Positions 8,040-16,813 of a stretch of 32,577 nt of DNA are shown piece after piece (position 1 is the stretch's first letter; each line of letters starts with the position of its first letter). The notes below the pieces were generated by a model, which did no database searches, was not told the origin of the DNA, and was given only the letters and a program-made list of their open reading frames with translations. Source of the DNA: an uncultured Burkholderiales bacterium (GTDB taxonomy: Bacteria; Pseudomonadota; Gammaproteobacteria; Burkholderiales; Burkholderiaceae_C); assembly GCA_903916355.1 (NCBI GenBank), contig CAIWWN010000064.1:1-32577 (forward strand). Reading direction: 5' to 3'. The position numbers were made by a program, and so were the translations under genes.

Positions 8040-8068
8040 TTGACGAGGCGGTGGCGATGATTTACATT
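8040..8068 (+). promoter_or_regulatory. Sigma-70-type promoter of the TetR/RND operon
   Basis: TTGACG at 8040-8045 and TACATT at 8063-8068 are separated by exactly 17 bases, a good sigma-70 match. Transcription would start near 8075, about 22 bases before the GTG start of the TetR gene and inside the operator described next. Confidence 0.65.
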
Positions 8069-8088
8069 AATAACCAGTCAGTCATTAA
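8067..8088. promoter_or_regulatory. Probable TetR-family operator
   Basis: A 22-base imperfect inverted repeat: left half TTAATAAC, six central bases CAGTCA, right half GTCATTAA; the halves match at 7 of 8 places. It overlaps the -10 edge and the likely transcription start, so binding would block the promoter. Self-repression by the adjacent TetR protein is the usual logic for such efflux operons (inference). Confidence 0.6.
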
Positions 8089-8096
8089 AAATCCAC

Positions 8097-8735
8097 GTGT
8101 CCGAGCCACAACCCCACAAAAGAGAACGCCGCAAACAAGACCGCCCTGGTGAGTTACTGGAGGCGGCTTTGGATTTGTTTGTGGAAAAAGGCTTTGCCGC
8201 CACCCGCTCGGAAGAAGTCGCCATTCGCGCCGGGGTGTCCAAAGGCACTTTGTTCTTGTACTTTCCGAGCAAAGAAGAACTGTTCAAAGCGGTGGTGATG
8301 GAAAACGTGGCCCGCCCAGTGGCCGAAGGCATCACCGAAGCCGAAAACTTTGCGGGCAACAGCGGCGAGCTGCTCACTTGGATGATGCTCGAGTGGTGGC
8401 GCCGCTATGGCGCGACCAAGGCCTCTGGCATTTCCAAGCTCATGATGAGCGAGGCGGGTAACTTTCCAGAATTGGCCGAATTCTTTCGCAACAACGTGAT
8501 TCAACCGGCGCATGCGTTGGTGCGATACGTGTTGCAACGCGGCATCGACCGCGGTGAGTTTCGCGCCATCGATGTGGATCACGCCATTTACTCGGTCATG
8601 TCCCCCTTGATCTTTTTGGTCATGGAAAAGCACTCGACTGGCGCTTGCAGCAATGCCCAACCGTCGATCAACCCCGAACAATTCATCACCCAACACTCCG
8701 AACTGTTGCTGCGTGGCATGGCTGTAGGACATTGA
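8097..8735 (+). CDS. TetR/AcrR-family repressor of the efflux operon
   Basis: A 212-residue regulator starting with GTG. The N-terminal DNA-binding domain (about 15-65) has the standard TetR pattern: LLEAALDLFVEKGFAATRSE, then the recognition region VAIRAGVSKGTLFLYFPSKE and ELFKAVV. The C-terminal ligand domain is less conserved and does not reveal the inducer. No Shine-Dalgarno sequence precedes the GTG, but it sits just downstream of a strong promoter/operator pair and the protein start matches the usual TetR length. Four bases separate it from the membrane-fusion gene, so repressor and pump are co-transcribed. Confidence 0.93.
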   Translation: MSEPQPHKRERRKQDRPGELLEAALDLFVEKGFAATRSEEVAIRAGVSKGTLFLYFPSKEELFKAVVMENVARPVAEGITEAENFAGNSGELLTWMMLEWWRRYGATKASGISKLMMSEAGNFPELAEFFRNNVIQPAHALVRYVLQRGIDRGEFRAIDVDHAIYSVMSPLIFLVMEKHSTGACSNAQPSINPEQFITQHSELLLRGMAVGH

Positions 8736-8739
8736 ACCC

Positions 8740-9903
8740 ATGAAACTTTCTCTGCGTCGCACGCTTTTAGCAATTGTTATTTTGGCTGCCGCTTTCGGCA
8801 TTTACAAATGGGTCGCGCAACGCAAAGCGACGGCGCAAGCCAGCAGTGCTGCCGCAGAGGCCGCCAAAGTGGTGGCGCAAACTTTGGAGCTGGGGCCGTC
8901 GGACATCGTGGTCGCTCAGACCTTGACCCTGAGTCAAGGCCTGCCCGTGTCCGGTACGCTCAAAGCGGTGAACTCGGCCATGGTCAAAGCGCGCGTGGTC
9001 GGTGAGTTGATGGACTTCACGCTGCGCGAGGGCGATCGGGTCAAGCAAGGACAGGTGGTGGCGCGCATTGACCCGACCGAATACCTGGCCCGCCAGCGAC
9101 AAGCGCAAAGACAGGTCGATGCCGCCACAGCGCAAGTCGAAGTGGCGCAAAAACAGTTTGACAACAACCAAGCCCTGGTCGATCAAGGCTTTATTTCCAA
9201 AACAGCCTTGGACACCTCGCTGTCCAACTTGAACGGCGCCAAGGCCAGTCACCTGGCGGCTGTGGCCGCGCTGGATGTGGCGCGCAAGTCGGTTGACGAC
9301 ACGGTCCTCAAGGCCCCGTTGTCGGGCCTGATTGCGCAACGCTTGGCTCAGCCCGGCGAGCGCGTCGCATTGGATGCCCGGATTGTGGAGATCGTGGATC
9401 TGAACCAGTTGGAAATCGAAGCCGCCATTCCGTCCTCTGACGCAGCGGCTGTGCGCATCGGCCAAAGCGCCAGCTTGACCATGGAAGGCAGCCAGGGCGT
9501 CGTCCAAGCGCGCGTGCTGCGCATCAACCCCAGCGTTCAAGCAGGCAGTCGCAGCGTGCTGATTTATTTGGGCGTGAATCATCAAACCGAATCCCGCCAA
9601 CCCGAATTACGCCAAGGCCTGTTTGTACAAGGGCAACTGGCCACCACCGAGATGTCGGCCTTGGCCGTGCCCGTGACCAGCGTGCGCACCGACAAACCGC
9701 AGCCCTATGTGCAGTGGATCGACAACGGCCAAGTGCGCCACATGACCGTCACCCTCGGTGCGCGCGGGCAAGTGGGTGAACAAAACAGGGTGGCCGTGAC
9801 CGGCGTGGGCGCAGCCCTGGTTGAAGGCACGCAGATTCTGGGCGCCAGCTCAGGCGCAGTGCGTGAAGGCACGCGGGTGAAATTCACCGCCGTGAAACCG
9901 TAA
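8740..9903 (+). CDS. RND efflux periplasmic adaptor (membrane fusion protein)
   Basis: A 387-residue HlyD/AcrA-type adaptor that bridges the RND pump and the outer membrane channel. An N-terminal anchor (about 5-27) is followed by a barrel-sandwich half (SAMVKARVVGELMDFTLREG, DRVKQGQVVARID), an alpha-hairpin at about 115-190 rich in Gln/Ala (RQAQRQVDAATAQVEVAQKQ and the return helix), the second lipoyl half (LKAPLSGLIAQRLAQPGERV), and a beta-barrel domain. No lipobox is present. It lies between the repressor (4-base gap) and the pump (8-base gap), fixing its role. Confidence 0.94.
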   Translation: MKLSLRRTLLAIVILAAAFGIYKWVAQRKATAQASSAAAEAAKVVAQTLELGPSDIVVAQTLTLSQGLPVSGTLKAVNSAMVKARVVGELMDFTLREGDRVKQGQVVARIDPTEYLARQRQAQRQVDAATAQVEVAQKQFDNNQALVDQGFISKTALDTSLSNLNGAKASHLAAVAALDVARKSVDDTVLKAPLSGLIAQRLAQPGERVALDARIVEIVDLNQLEIEAAIPSSDAAAVRIGQSASLTMEGSQGVVQARVLRINPSVQAGSRSVLIYLGVNHQTESRQPELRQGLFVQGQLATTEMSALAVPVTSVRTDKPQPYVQWIDNGQVRHMTVTLGARGQVGEQNRVAVTGVGAALVEGTQILGASSGAVREGTRVKFTAVKP

Positions 9904-9911
9904 AGCGCGCC

Positions 9912-12900
9912 ATGTGGTTCACCAAAGTCAGTCTGAAAAATCCGGTCTTCGCGACCATGGTCATGCTCGCCATCGTGGTGTTGGGCTTGTTCTCGTTGCA
10001 ACGCTTGAAGGTCGATCAGTTTCCGAACATCGATTTCCCCGTGGTGGTGGTCTTGACCGAATACCCCGGCGCCAGCCCTGAAATTGTCGAAAGCGAAGTC
10101 ACCAAAAAAATCGAAGAAGGCGTCAACTCCATTGCCGGCATCAGCGCCCTGACCTCGCGTACCTACGAGGGTCAGTCGGTGGTGGTGCTGGAGTTTGACT
10201 TGAACACCAACAGCCGCAAAGCCGCCGAAGATGTGCGCGAAAAAGTGGCCGCTGTGAAACAGCTTCTCAGGGTCGAAGTCAAGGAGCCGCGTGTGCTGCG
10301 CTTTGATCCGGCCAGTCGTGCCGTGTGGTCACTGGCGGTCATTCCGCAGGCCACGCCCCAAGGCAAAGCACCCACGCCGGTCGAGTTGACCAACTGGTCA
10401 GAGCAGGTGCTGAAGAAAAAACTGGAAAACGTACGGGGCGTCGGTTCGGTCACCGTGGTGGGCGGCAGTCGGCGTGAACTCAATCTCTACCTCAAGCCCG
10501 AGGCCATGGAGGCTTTTGGTGTCTCGGTCGACCAAGTGGTCAATGCGGTGCGCAACGAAAACCAAGACCTGCCGGTGGGCACGCTCAAATCAGCAGCGCA
10601 AGAGCGCGTCGTGCAGGTGCAGTCGCGCATGCTCAGGCCCGAAGATTTTGGCAACATCATCGTCGCCAAAAAATCGGGCACCTCGGTGCGTTTGTCGCAA
10701 GTGGCCAACGTCAATGACGATGCGCAAGAACTGGAAAGTCTGGCCATGTTCAATGGCCAGAGGACCTTGCTGCTGACGGTGCAAAAGTCCCAAGACGAAA
10801 ACACCATCGAGGTGGTGGACGGTCTGGTCAAAGCGCTCAAAGACATTCAACAGCAACTGCCACCGGGCATCCGGCTGGAGCCCGTGACCGACAACTCCCG
10901 CTCGATACGTGTGGGCGTTGAGAACGTGCGCCGCACCTTGATTGAAGGCGCTTTGCTCACCGTGTTGATTGTGTTTTTGTTCCTCAACTCCTGGCGCTCT
11001 ACGGTCATCACCGGCTTGACTTTGCCGATCTCCATCATTGGCACTTTTTTGTTCATGGACCTGTTTGGCTTCACCATCAACATGATCACCTTGATGGCGC
11101 TGTCGCTGTGCGTGGGCTTGTTGATTGACGACGCGATCGTGGTGCGCGAGAACATCGTGCGTCACTTGCACATGGGCAAGAGCGCATTTCAATCGGCCAT
11201 GGACGGCACACAAGAAATTGGCTTGGCCGTGCTGGCCACCACCTTGTCCATCGTCGCCGTGTTTTTGCCCATTGGTTTCATGCAGGGCATCATCGGCCAG
11301 TTCTTCCACGAGTTCGGCATCACCATCGTGGCGGCAGTCAGCATCTCCATGTTTGTCAGCTTCACGCTGGACCCCATGCTGTCCAGCATCTGGCATGACC
11401 CGAGCATCCACGCGCAGGGGAAATTTGCGGCAATCACCCTCTACGACAAAACCATTGGCCGCGTCACGCATGTGTTTGATGTCGCCACCGAGAGGCTTTC
11501 AGAGGCTTATCAATCTATTTTGCGTTGGGCCTTGCGCCACAAACGCGCCACCGTGTTGTCGGCTTTGGGGGTCTTCATTCTCAGCGTGGTCATGGTGCCG
11601 CTCTTGGGCACCGAGTTCGTGCCCAAGGCAGATTTTTCTGAGGCCAGCGTGACCTTCCAAACCCCGGTGGGCTCGTCGCTGGAAGCGACCACCGCCAAGG
11701 CCCGCCAGGTCGAAGCCATCTTGCGTGAAGTCCCTGAAGTGCGCTACACCGTGGCCACCATCAACACCGGTAATGCGCTGGGGAAAAACAACGTCAATAT
11801 GGGTATTCGCTTTCTCGACCGCAAAGACCGCCGTCGCAGCGTCGATGACATCTCCGCCGCGCTGCGTGTGCGTTTGAACCAAGTCTCCGGCATCACGGTG
11901 ACGCAGGTGGGCACCACCGACTCGGTGGGGGGCAGCAAGCAAATTGAGTTTTCGCTGCAAGGCGCCGACCAGCGCGAACTGGAACGCCTGAGCCGACTGG
12001 CCATGGACAAGCTGCGCGCCATACCCGGTCTGGTCGACTTGGACTCCAGTGTCAAAGCCGCTAAGCCCTCCATTGGCATCGAGGTGATGCGTGACTCGGC
12101 CGCCGATGTGGGCCTGGGTGTGGCGCAACTGTCTGGCCCCTTGCGCACCCTGGTGGCGGGCCTGACCGTGGGCAACTGGCGTGCGCCAGACGATCAAACC
12201 TATGACGTGAATGTGCGCCTGGACCCCACCGCGCGCAACACACCGCAAGACCTGGAGCGCCTGCCCTTTGCCGTCACCAACCCGGCCGATGGCAGTATCC
12301 GCAACGTGCGCCTGGGTCAGGTGGCCAAGATCACCGAGACCACAGGCTCCAACCAGATCAACCGACGCGACCTGATGCGCGAAGTGTCGATCAGCGCCAA
12401 CGCCTATGGCCGCACGGCGGGCGAAGTGTCGGCTGACATCAAAAAAGTGATGGAAGCCACGCCCTTCCCCGCGGGCTACCGCTACCAGTTTGGCGGTTCC
12501 ACCAAGAGCATGAACGAGTCGTTTGGCTACGCCGTCTCGGCCTTGGTGATGGCCATCATCTTCATTTACATGATTTTGGCCAGCCAGTTCAAAAGCTTTT
12601 TTCAGCCTGTGGCCTTGATGACATCCCTGCCCCTGACCTTGATCGGCGTGGTGTTGGCGCTTTTGGCCTTTCGCTCGGCCTTGTCGATGTTCTCGGTGAT
12701 TGGCGTGGTCATGCTGATGGGCCTGGTCACCAAAAACGCGATCTTGCTGGTGGACTTTGCCATCCGTGCCACCGAAGAGGGCATGGAACGCCACGACGCA
12801 CTGCTGATGGCCGCCAAAGTGCGTTTGCGCCCGATTTTGATGACCACCTTGGCCATGATTTTTGGCATGATCCCCTTGGCTTTTGCCTTGACCGAAGGCT

Positions 12901-13076
12901 CTGAGCAGCGCGCGCCCATGGGCCAGGCCGTGATCGGCGGGGTAATCACATCGTCCCTCTTGACCTTGGTGGTGGTGCCGGTCATGTACTGCTATATGGA
13001 CGATTTGGCGCAATGGTTGCGCCGAAAAGCCGGTTTAACGCCCGCGCGTCAGGCCGGGCAAGGCCCATCCCTTTAA
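9912..13076 (+). CDS. RND (HAE1-type) efflux pump, inner membrane
   Basis: A 1054-residue proton-driven transporter of AcrB/MexB type. It begins with the first membrane helix ([19 protein letters not shown]) and has the two repeated halves: TM2-6 at about 340-480 and TM8-12 at about 870-1035. Proton-relay residues are in place: Asp406-Asp407 in [11 protein letters not shown] of TM4 and Lys941 in [12 protein letters not shown] of TM10. The large periplasmic loops (about 30-335 and 560-870) are full length. Family members export hydrophobic drugs, solvents or metabolites. It forms a tripartite system with the adaptor before it and probably the TolC-type channel at 14156. Confidence 0.96.
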   Translation: MWFTKVSLKNPVFATMVMLAIVVLGLFSLQRLKVDQFPNIDFPVVVVLTEYPGASPEIVESEVTKKIEEGVNSIAGISALTSRTYEGQSVVVLEFDLNTNSRKAAEDVREKVAAVKQLLRVEVKEPRVLRFDPASRAVWSLAVIPQATPQGKAPTPVELTNWSEQVLKKKLENVRGVGSVTVVGGSRRELNLYLKPEAMEAFGVSVDQVVNAVRNENQDLPVGTLKSAAQERVVQVQSRMLRPEDFGNIIVAKKSGTSVRLSQVANVNDDAQELESLAMFNGQRTLLLTVQKSQDENTIEVVDGLVKALKDIQQQLPPGIRLEPVTDNSRSIRVGVENVRRTLIEGALLTVLIVFLFLNSWRSTVITGLTLPISIIGTFLFMDLFGFTINMITLMALSLCVGLLIDDAIVVRENIVRHLHMGKSAFQSAMDGTQEIGLAVLATTLSIVAVFLPIGFMQGIIGQFFHEFGITIVAAVSISMFVSFTLDPMLSSIWHDPSIHAQGKFAAITLYDKTIGRVTHVFDVATERLSEAYQSILRWALRHKRATVLSALGVFILSVVMVPLLGTEFVPKADFSEASVTFQTPVGSSLEATTAKARQVEAILREVPEVRYTVATINTGNALGKNNVNMGIRFLDRKDRRRSVDDISAALRVRLNQVSGITVTQVGTTDSVGGSKQIEFSLQGADQRELERLSRLAMDKLRAIPGLVDLDSSVKAAKPSIGIEVMRDSAADVGLGVAQLSGPLRTLVAGLTVGNWRAPDDQTYDVNVRLDPTARNTPQDLERLPFAVTNPADGSIRNVRLGQVAKITETTGSNQINRRDLMREVSISANAYGRTAGEVSADIKKVMEATPFPAGYRYQFGGSTKSMNESFGYAVSALVMAIIFIYMILASQFKSFFQPVALMTSLPLTLIGVVLALLAFRSALSMFSVIGVVMLMGLVTKNAILLVDFAIRATEEGMERHDALLMAAKVRLRPILMTTLAMIFGMIPLAFALTEGSEQRAPMGQAVIGGVITSSLLTLVVVPVMYCYMDDLAQWLRRKAGLTPARQAGQGPSL

Positions 13077-13115
13077 AATCACCGCAATTTCCGCCATTTA
13101 CCTCCTGGAGTCACG

Positions 13116-13781
13116 ATGAATTTCGAACAAGCCCGCTTCAACATGATTGAACAGCAAATCCGCCCCTGGGAAGTTCTGGACGGTGAGGTGCTGGCCCTGC
13201 TGTCTGAGGTCAAGCGCGAAAACTTTGTGCCTGCTGGCCTCAAGGCCTTGGCCTTTGTGGACATGGAGTTGCCCCTGCGCGAAGGCGGCGCACGCGGACA
13301 AGCCATGTTGGCGCCGCGCTTGGAAGCGCGCCTGCTGCAAGACCTGGCGGTTCAAGCCCACGAGCGCGTGCTCGAAATCGGCACCGGCAGTGGCTACATG
13401 GCCGCCCTGCTGGCGCACCGCGCAGCGCACGTGCTGACGCTGGAAATCGAAGCCGAGTTGACCGTCCAAGCCCGCAAAAATTTAGCCCACGAAGGCATGA
13501 GCAATGTCGATGTGCGCCAGGCAGACGGCGTGGCCGGCGCCCCTGCCGACGGCCCGTTTGACGTCATCGTGCTCAGCGGCTCTGTGGCCGAAGTGCCGCA
13601 AGCCCTGCTGGCCCAGCTCAAAGTCGGCGGCCGACTGGCAGCCATCGTGGGCGAAGAACCCATGATGCGTGCCACCTTCATCACCCGCAACAGCGAAGCC
13701 GCCTGGACCACCACCGAGCCATGGGACACCGTGGCGCCGCGTTTGGTGAGCTTTGCCGAACACTCGCACTTCAGCTTTTAA
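13116..13781 (+). CDS. Protein-L-isoaspartate O-methyltransferase family protein
   Basis: A 221-residue SAM-dependent methyltransferase of the PCMT family. It has the family N-terminal RFNMIEQQIRPWEV, the SAM motif I VLEIGTGSGYMAALLA (about 86-101), an acidic loop LTLEIEAEL, and FDVIVLSGSV as motif II. PCMT enzymes methylate isoaspartyl residues in damaged proteins; this short, divergent type is common in Burkholderiales and its substrate is not proven. TGGAG lies 6 bases before the ATG. It starts 39 bases after the pump and 3 bases before the rhodanese, so it is embedded in the efflux operon. Confidence 0.88.
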   Translation: MNFEQARFNMIEQQIRPWEVLDGEVLALLSEVKRENFVPAGLKALAFVDMELPLREGGARGQAMLAPRLEARLLQDLAVQAHERVLEIGTGSGYMAALLAHRAAHVLTLEIEAELTVQARKNLAHEGMSNVDVRQADGVAGAPADGPFDVIVLSGSVAEVPQALLAQLKVGGRLAAIVGEEPMMRATFITRNSEAAWTTTEPWDTVAPRLVSFAEHSHFSF

Positions 13782-13784
13782 ATC

Positions 13785-14117
13785 ATGCAACAGATCACAC
13801 CTGCACAGCTGCCCGAATGGGCGGCCAGCGTCGCCGAACGACAACCCGTGTTGCTGGACGTGCGCGAGGGCTGGGAATGCCAAACCGCCAGCGTCTCGCC
13901 CACGGGCCTGCACTTTGTGCACATGCCCATGCAAACCATCCCAGCACGCCTAGACGAGTTGGACAAAGCCCGCCCAATCGCCTGCCTGTGCCACCACGGC
14001 AGCCGCAGCATGCAAGTGGCCGCCTTTTTGGCGCAACACGGCTTTGAGGTGATCAACGTGGCAGGCGGCATCCATGCGTGGGCTACGCAGGTTGACCCGA
14101 GTATTCCGGTTTATTAA
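13785..14117 (+). CDS. Single-domain rhodanese-like sulfurtransferase
   Basis: A 110-residue rhodanese domain. It has VLLDVREGWEC, the active-site loop CHHGSRS with catalytic Cys69, and the closing sequence VINVAGGIHAW. Such proteins carry persulfide sulfur for sulfur transfer or thiol stress. The product has no signal peptide and so acts in the cytoplasm. It is 3 bases after the methyltransferase gene and 38 bases before the outer membrane channel gene. Confidence 0.92.
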   Translation: MQQITPAQLPEWAASVAERQPVLLDVREGWECQTASVSPTGLHFVHMPMQTIPARLDELDKARPIACLCHHGSRSMQVAAFLAQHGFEVINVAGGIHAWATQVDPSIPVY

Positions 14118-14155
14118 TTCAAATTCACTTTCATCAGCTTCCAAGAAAGAACTGC

Positions 14156-15520
14156 ATGCAACACATTCGTCCAACACTGGCGCTATTTCAGCGCTCCTCC
14201 ATCGGCCTCTTGATCGGCATCGCACTGTCGAGCACCGCTCAAGCGCAGAGCCTGATCGAAATGTATGACATGGCCAAAGGCTATGACGCGGCCTACCAAT
14301 CCGCTAAATCGCAGTTCCAAGCCAACTTGGCCAAAGCCGATCAAGGCAAGGCCAATTTGTTGCCTACAGCGGGCTTGTCGGGAGGTGCCACTCTCACGTC
14401 TATGGAGATCACCACCAACCCTGCGACCACCACGACCGATCGCGGGTTTACAACTCAAACGGCCGGCGTGAACCTGACCCAGCCGCTTTACCGTCCCGCT
14501 AATTTGGCCACTTACCGGCAAAGCCAAAAAGCTTTGGACGCCGCCCAAGCAGCCTTGATTCAAGCGGAACAGGATTTGATCGTTCGAACCAGCCAAGCTT
14601 ACTTTGACGTGCTGGGTGCGCAAGACAGCCTGACCTTTGTCAAAGCCCAAAAAACCGCTGTCGCCGAGCAACTGGCCAGCGCCAAACGCAATTTCGAAGT
14701 CGGTACCGCCACGATCACGGACACGCGCGAAGCGCAGGCCCGTTACGACTTGGTGATCGCGCAAGAAATTGCGGCAGACAATGATTTGCGTGTGAAAAAA
14801 GTAGCCTTGGAACTGCTGGTAGGCAAGACCGGCATCGCCCCTTTCAACATCAAAAACCAAAGCGTCCTGCCGCCAGTCCCTGAAGGCTCCATGGACACCT
14901 GGGTGAGCAACAGCGAGCAACTCCACCCCGGCATTCAACAGGCACGTACCAACCTGGACGTGGCCAAACTGGAAACCGAAAAGGCCGAGGCTGGACATAA
15001 GCCCACAGTGGATCTGACGCTGGGCTATAACGTTCAGAGAAACCTGAACGGAACGTCTACCGTGAACTTAGGCAACACCAGCAATCAAATCATCGCTGTG
15101 AGCACAGGCATCAGTGCCAACCTGCCCTTGTTCGCCGGCTTTGCCACGCAAAACCGCATACGTGAAACGGTGGCACTGGAAGAAAAAGCCCGCACGGACT
15201 TGGAAGGCGTACAGCGCCAAGTGGCCCTAGCCACGCGCACCGCTTACCTGGGTCTGCAATCGGGTCTGGGCCAAGTGAAAGCCTTGGAAGCCGCAGAATC
15301 CTCCAGCCAAGCGGCTTTGGACGCCAACCAGTTGGGCTACAAAGTGGGCGTGCGCATCAACATCGATGTGCTCAACAGCCAAAGCCAGCTGTACCAAACC
15401 AAACGCGATCTGGCCAAGGCGCGTTATGACGTGTTGGTCGGTCAGCTCAAGTTGCGCCAAGCCAATGGCAGCTTGAAGGCGGACGACCTGCAAGCTGTGA
15501 ACGCCTTGCTGGCCAAATAA
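14156..15520 (+). CDS. tolC: TolC-family outer membrane efflux channel
   Basis: A 454-residue outer membrane factor. A signal peptide (about 1-30, ending STAQA) precedes two homologous halves, each with long helical hairpins and a beta-strand part: YDMAKGYDAAYQSAKSQF, LTQPLYRPANLATYRQSQKA, RNFEVGTATITDTREAQARY in the first half and PLFAGFATQNRIRE, ANQLGYKVGVRINIDVLNSQ in the second. These are signatures of TolC itself rather than of lipoprotein OprM-type channels. It closes the efflux operon and is likely the exit duct for the pump; it may also serve type I secretion. Its 3' end is 6 bases from convergent waaA. Confidence 0.93.
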   Translation: MQHIRPTLALFQRSSIGLLIGIALSSTAQAQSLIEMYDMAKGYDAAYQSAKSQFQANLAKADQGKANLLPTAGLSGGATLTSMEITTNPATTTTDRGFTTQTAGVNLTQPLYRPANLATYRQSQKALDAAQAALIQAEQDLIVRTSQAYFDVLGAQDSLTFVKAQKTAVAEQLASAKRNFEVGTATITDTREAQARYDLVIAQEIAADNDLRVKKVALELLVGKTGIAPFNIKNQSVLPPVPEGSMDTWVSNSEQLHPGIQQARTNLDVAKLETEKAEAGHKPTVDLTLGYNVQRNLNGTSTVNLGNTSNQIIAVSTGISANLPLFAGFATQNRIRETVALEEKARTDLEGVQRQVALATRTAYLGLQSGLGQVKALEAAESSSQAALDANQLGYKVGVRINIDVLNSQSQLYQTKRDLAKARYDVLVGQLKLRQANGSLKADDLQAVNALLAK

Positions 15521-15526
15521 GCGCGG

Positions 15527-16813
15527 CTATTGAAGTAACTGCGCCACCGCCTGCGCGGTGCGCAGCGCAGCCCCTTGGTGGGCCTGCGCAAACGCTTGGG
15601 CCTGTTCAGCACGGCGCTTCAATGGCGCAGCATCGCTGAGCAGCACCAGGGTTTGCGTCACGGCTTGCGCCATGTCACTCACACGCAGTGCCGCACCGGC
15701 TTTTACCGCCATGTCTGAAGCTTGCGCAAAATTGAAGGTGTGCGGCCCCATGATCACCGGGCAGCCACAGGCCGCCGCTTCGATCAGGTTTTGCCCGCCG
15801 AAGGGCGCAAAACTGCCGCCCAACAAGGCTACGTCGGCCAGGCTGTAGTACAGCGCCATCTCGCCCAAGGAGTCGCCCAGCCAGACGGTTGGCGTGGTCT
15901 GCGGCTCTGCAGACGGCGGCCCGTCTTGGCCCCAGTGACTGCGGCGTGACACGCGCCAACATTGCGACAGGAGCAATGCCTCCACAGCGTCCACACGCTG
16001 CGGGTGGCGCGGCACGATGAGCCATTGCAATTGAGTCGCGATATGTCCTTGTGCCATCACCGCCTGCAACCAAGCTTCTTCCTCGCCCTCACGCGAACTG
16101 GCCAGCATGGCCACCGGACGCTTCATGGCCCCGCGCCAGGCTTGGCCTTGTGCGCACTGCGCGGCATCGGGCTGCGCATCGAACTTGATATTGCCCATGA
16201 CCCGAGGGTTCACGGCGCCCAACATTTGTAAGCGCCCCGCGTCGGCCTGGGTTTGCGGCCAGACTGCATGCAGCGCTTGGTAGACCGGTCGCGTCAAGGT
16301 GGGCCAGCGCAGCGCATTGCGGGTCGACTTCTCACTCATGCGGGCATTCGCCAAGACGAGAGGTACACCCAGCTTTTGACTTTGCAAGACCAGGTTCGGC
16401 CAGACTTCGGTTTCGATCAACACCCCGACACGGGGCTTGAAATGGCGCAAAAAGCTTTGAACTGCTGAAGGCGTGTCCCAGGGCTGCCACACCTGCACAT
16501 CCCCCGCTTGCAACAAGCGGGCACCTTCGGCGCGGCCGGTGGCGGTGCCGTGGGTCAACAACAAACGCATGCCGGGCAAGGTTTGGCGCAAGGCTTTGAT
16601 CAAGACCTCGGCCGCACGCGTCTCGCCCAAGGACACGGCATGCACCCACACCAAGTCCGATTGCAACTCGACCGCTTGGGTGTAGCGGCCAAAGCGCTCG
16701 GCCACCGCCTCCCCATACAGGGGCTCGGCCAGCGCGCGACGCGCCAGCTTGCGCCGCAGCAGCGGCTGCGTGCACCACAGCGCAGCGTTGTACAGGTGTT
16801 GGATGAAACTCAA
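15527..16813 (-). CDS. waaA: 3-deoxy-D-manno-octulosonic acid (Kdo) transferase
   Basis: A 428-residue GT30 enzyme that adds Kdo from CMP-Kdo to lipid A precursor at the inner membrane. Key marks are the N-terminal membrane-associated helix, WVHAVSLGETRAAEVLI with the likely catalytic Glu64, TGRAEGARLLQ, RHPQRVDAVEALL, and the nucleotide-binding part YYSLADVALLGGSFAPFGGQ followed by NLIEAAACGCPVIMGPH. Length is normal for WaaA. Its start overlaps the stop of the preceding phosphohexomutase gene by 4 bases (ATGA), so both are read from one mRNA. Confidence 0.95.
   Translation of the reverse strand: MSFIQHLYNAALWCTQPLLRRKLARRALAEPLYGEAVAERFGRYTQAVELQSDLVWVHAVSLGETRAAEVLIKALRQTLPGMRLLLTHGTATGRAEGARLLQAGDVQVWQPWDTPSAVQSFLRHFKPRVGVLIETEVWPNLVLQSQKLGVPLVLANARMSEKSTRNALRWPTLTRPVYQALHAVWPQTQADAGRLQMLGAVNPRVMGNIKFDAQPDAAQCAQGQAWRGAMKRPVAMLASSREGEEEAWLQAVMAQGHIATQLQWLIVPRHPQRVDAVEALLLSQCWRVSRRSHWGQDGPPSAEPQTTPTVWLGDSLGEMALYYSLADVALLGGSFAPFGGQNLIEAAACGCPVIMGPHTFNFAQASDMAVKAGAALRVSDMAQAVTQTLVLLSDAAPLKRRAEQAQAFAQAHQGAALRTAQAVAQLLQ

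Noticed and set aside
10590-11471. 293-codon minus-strand frame inside the RND gene
   Set aside because: Shadow of the pump gene; no ribosome site and an implausible His/Gln-rich composition.
11499-13013. 504-codon open frame on the minus strand inside the RND pump gene
   Set aside because: It is antisense to a perfectly matching RND transporter; the translation is rich in His/Gln/Gly with no domain, typical of a GC-biased shadow frame.
13074-13079. TAAAAT as a -10 box for a promoter before the methyltransferase gene
   Set aside because: No -35 at the right distance, and the 39-base gap is compatible with read-through from the pump gene.
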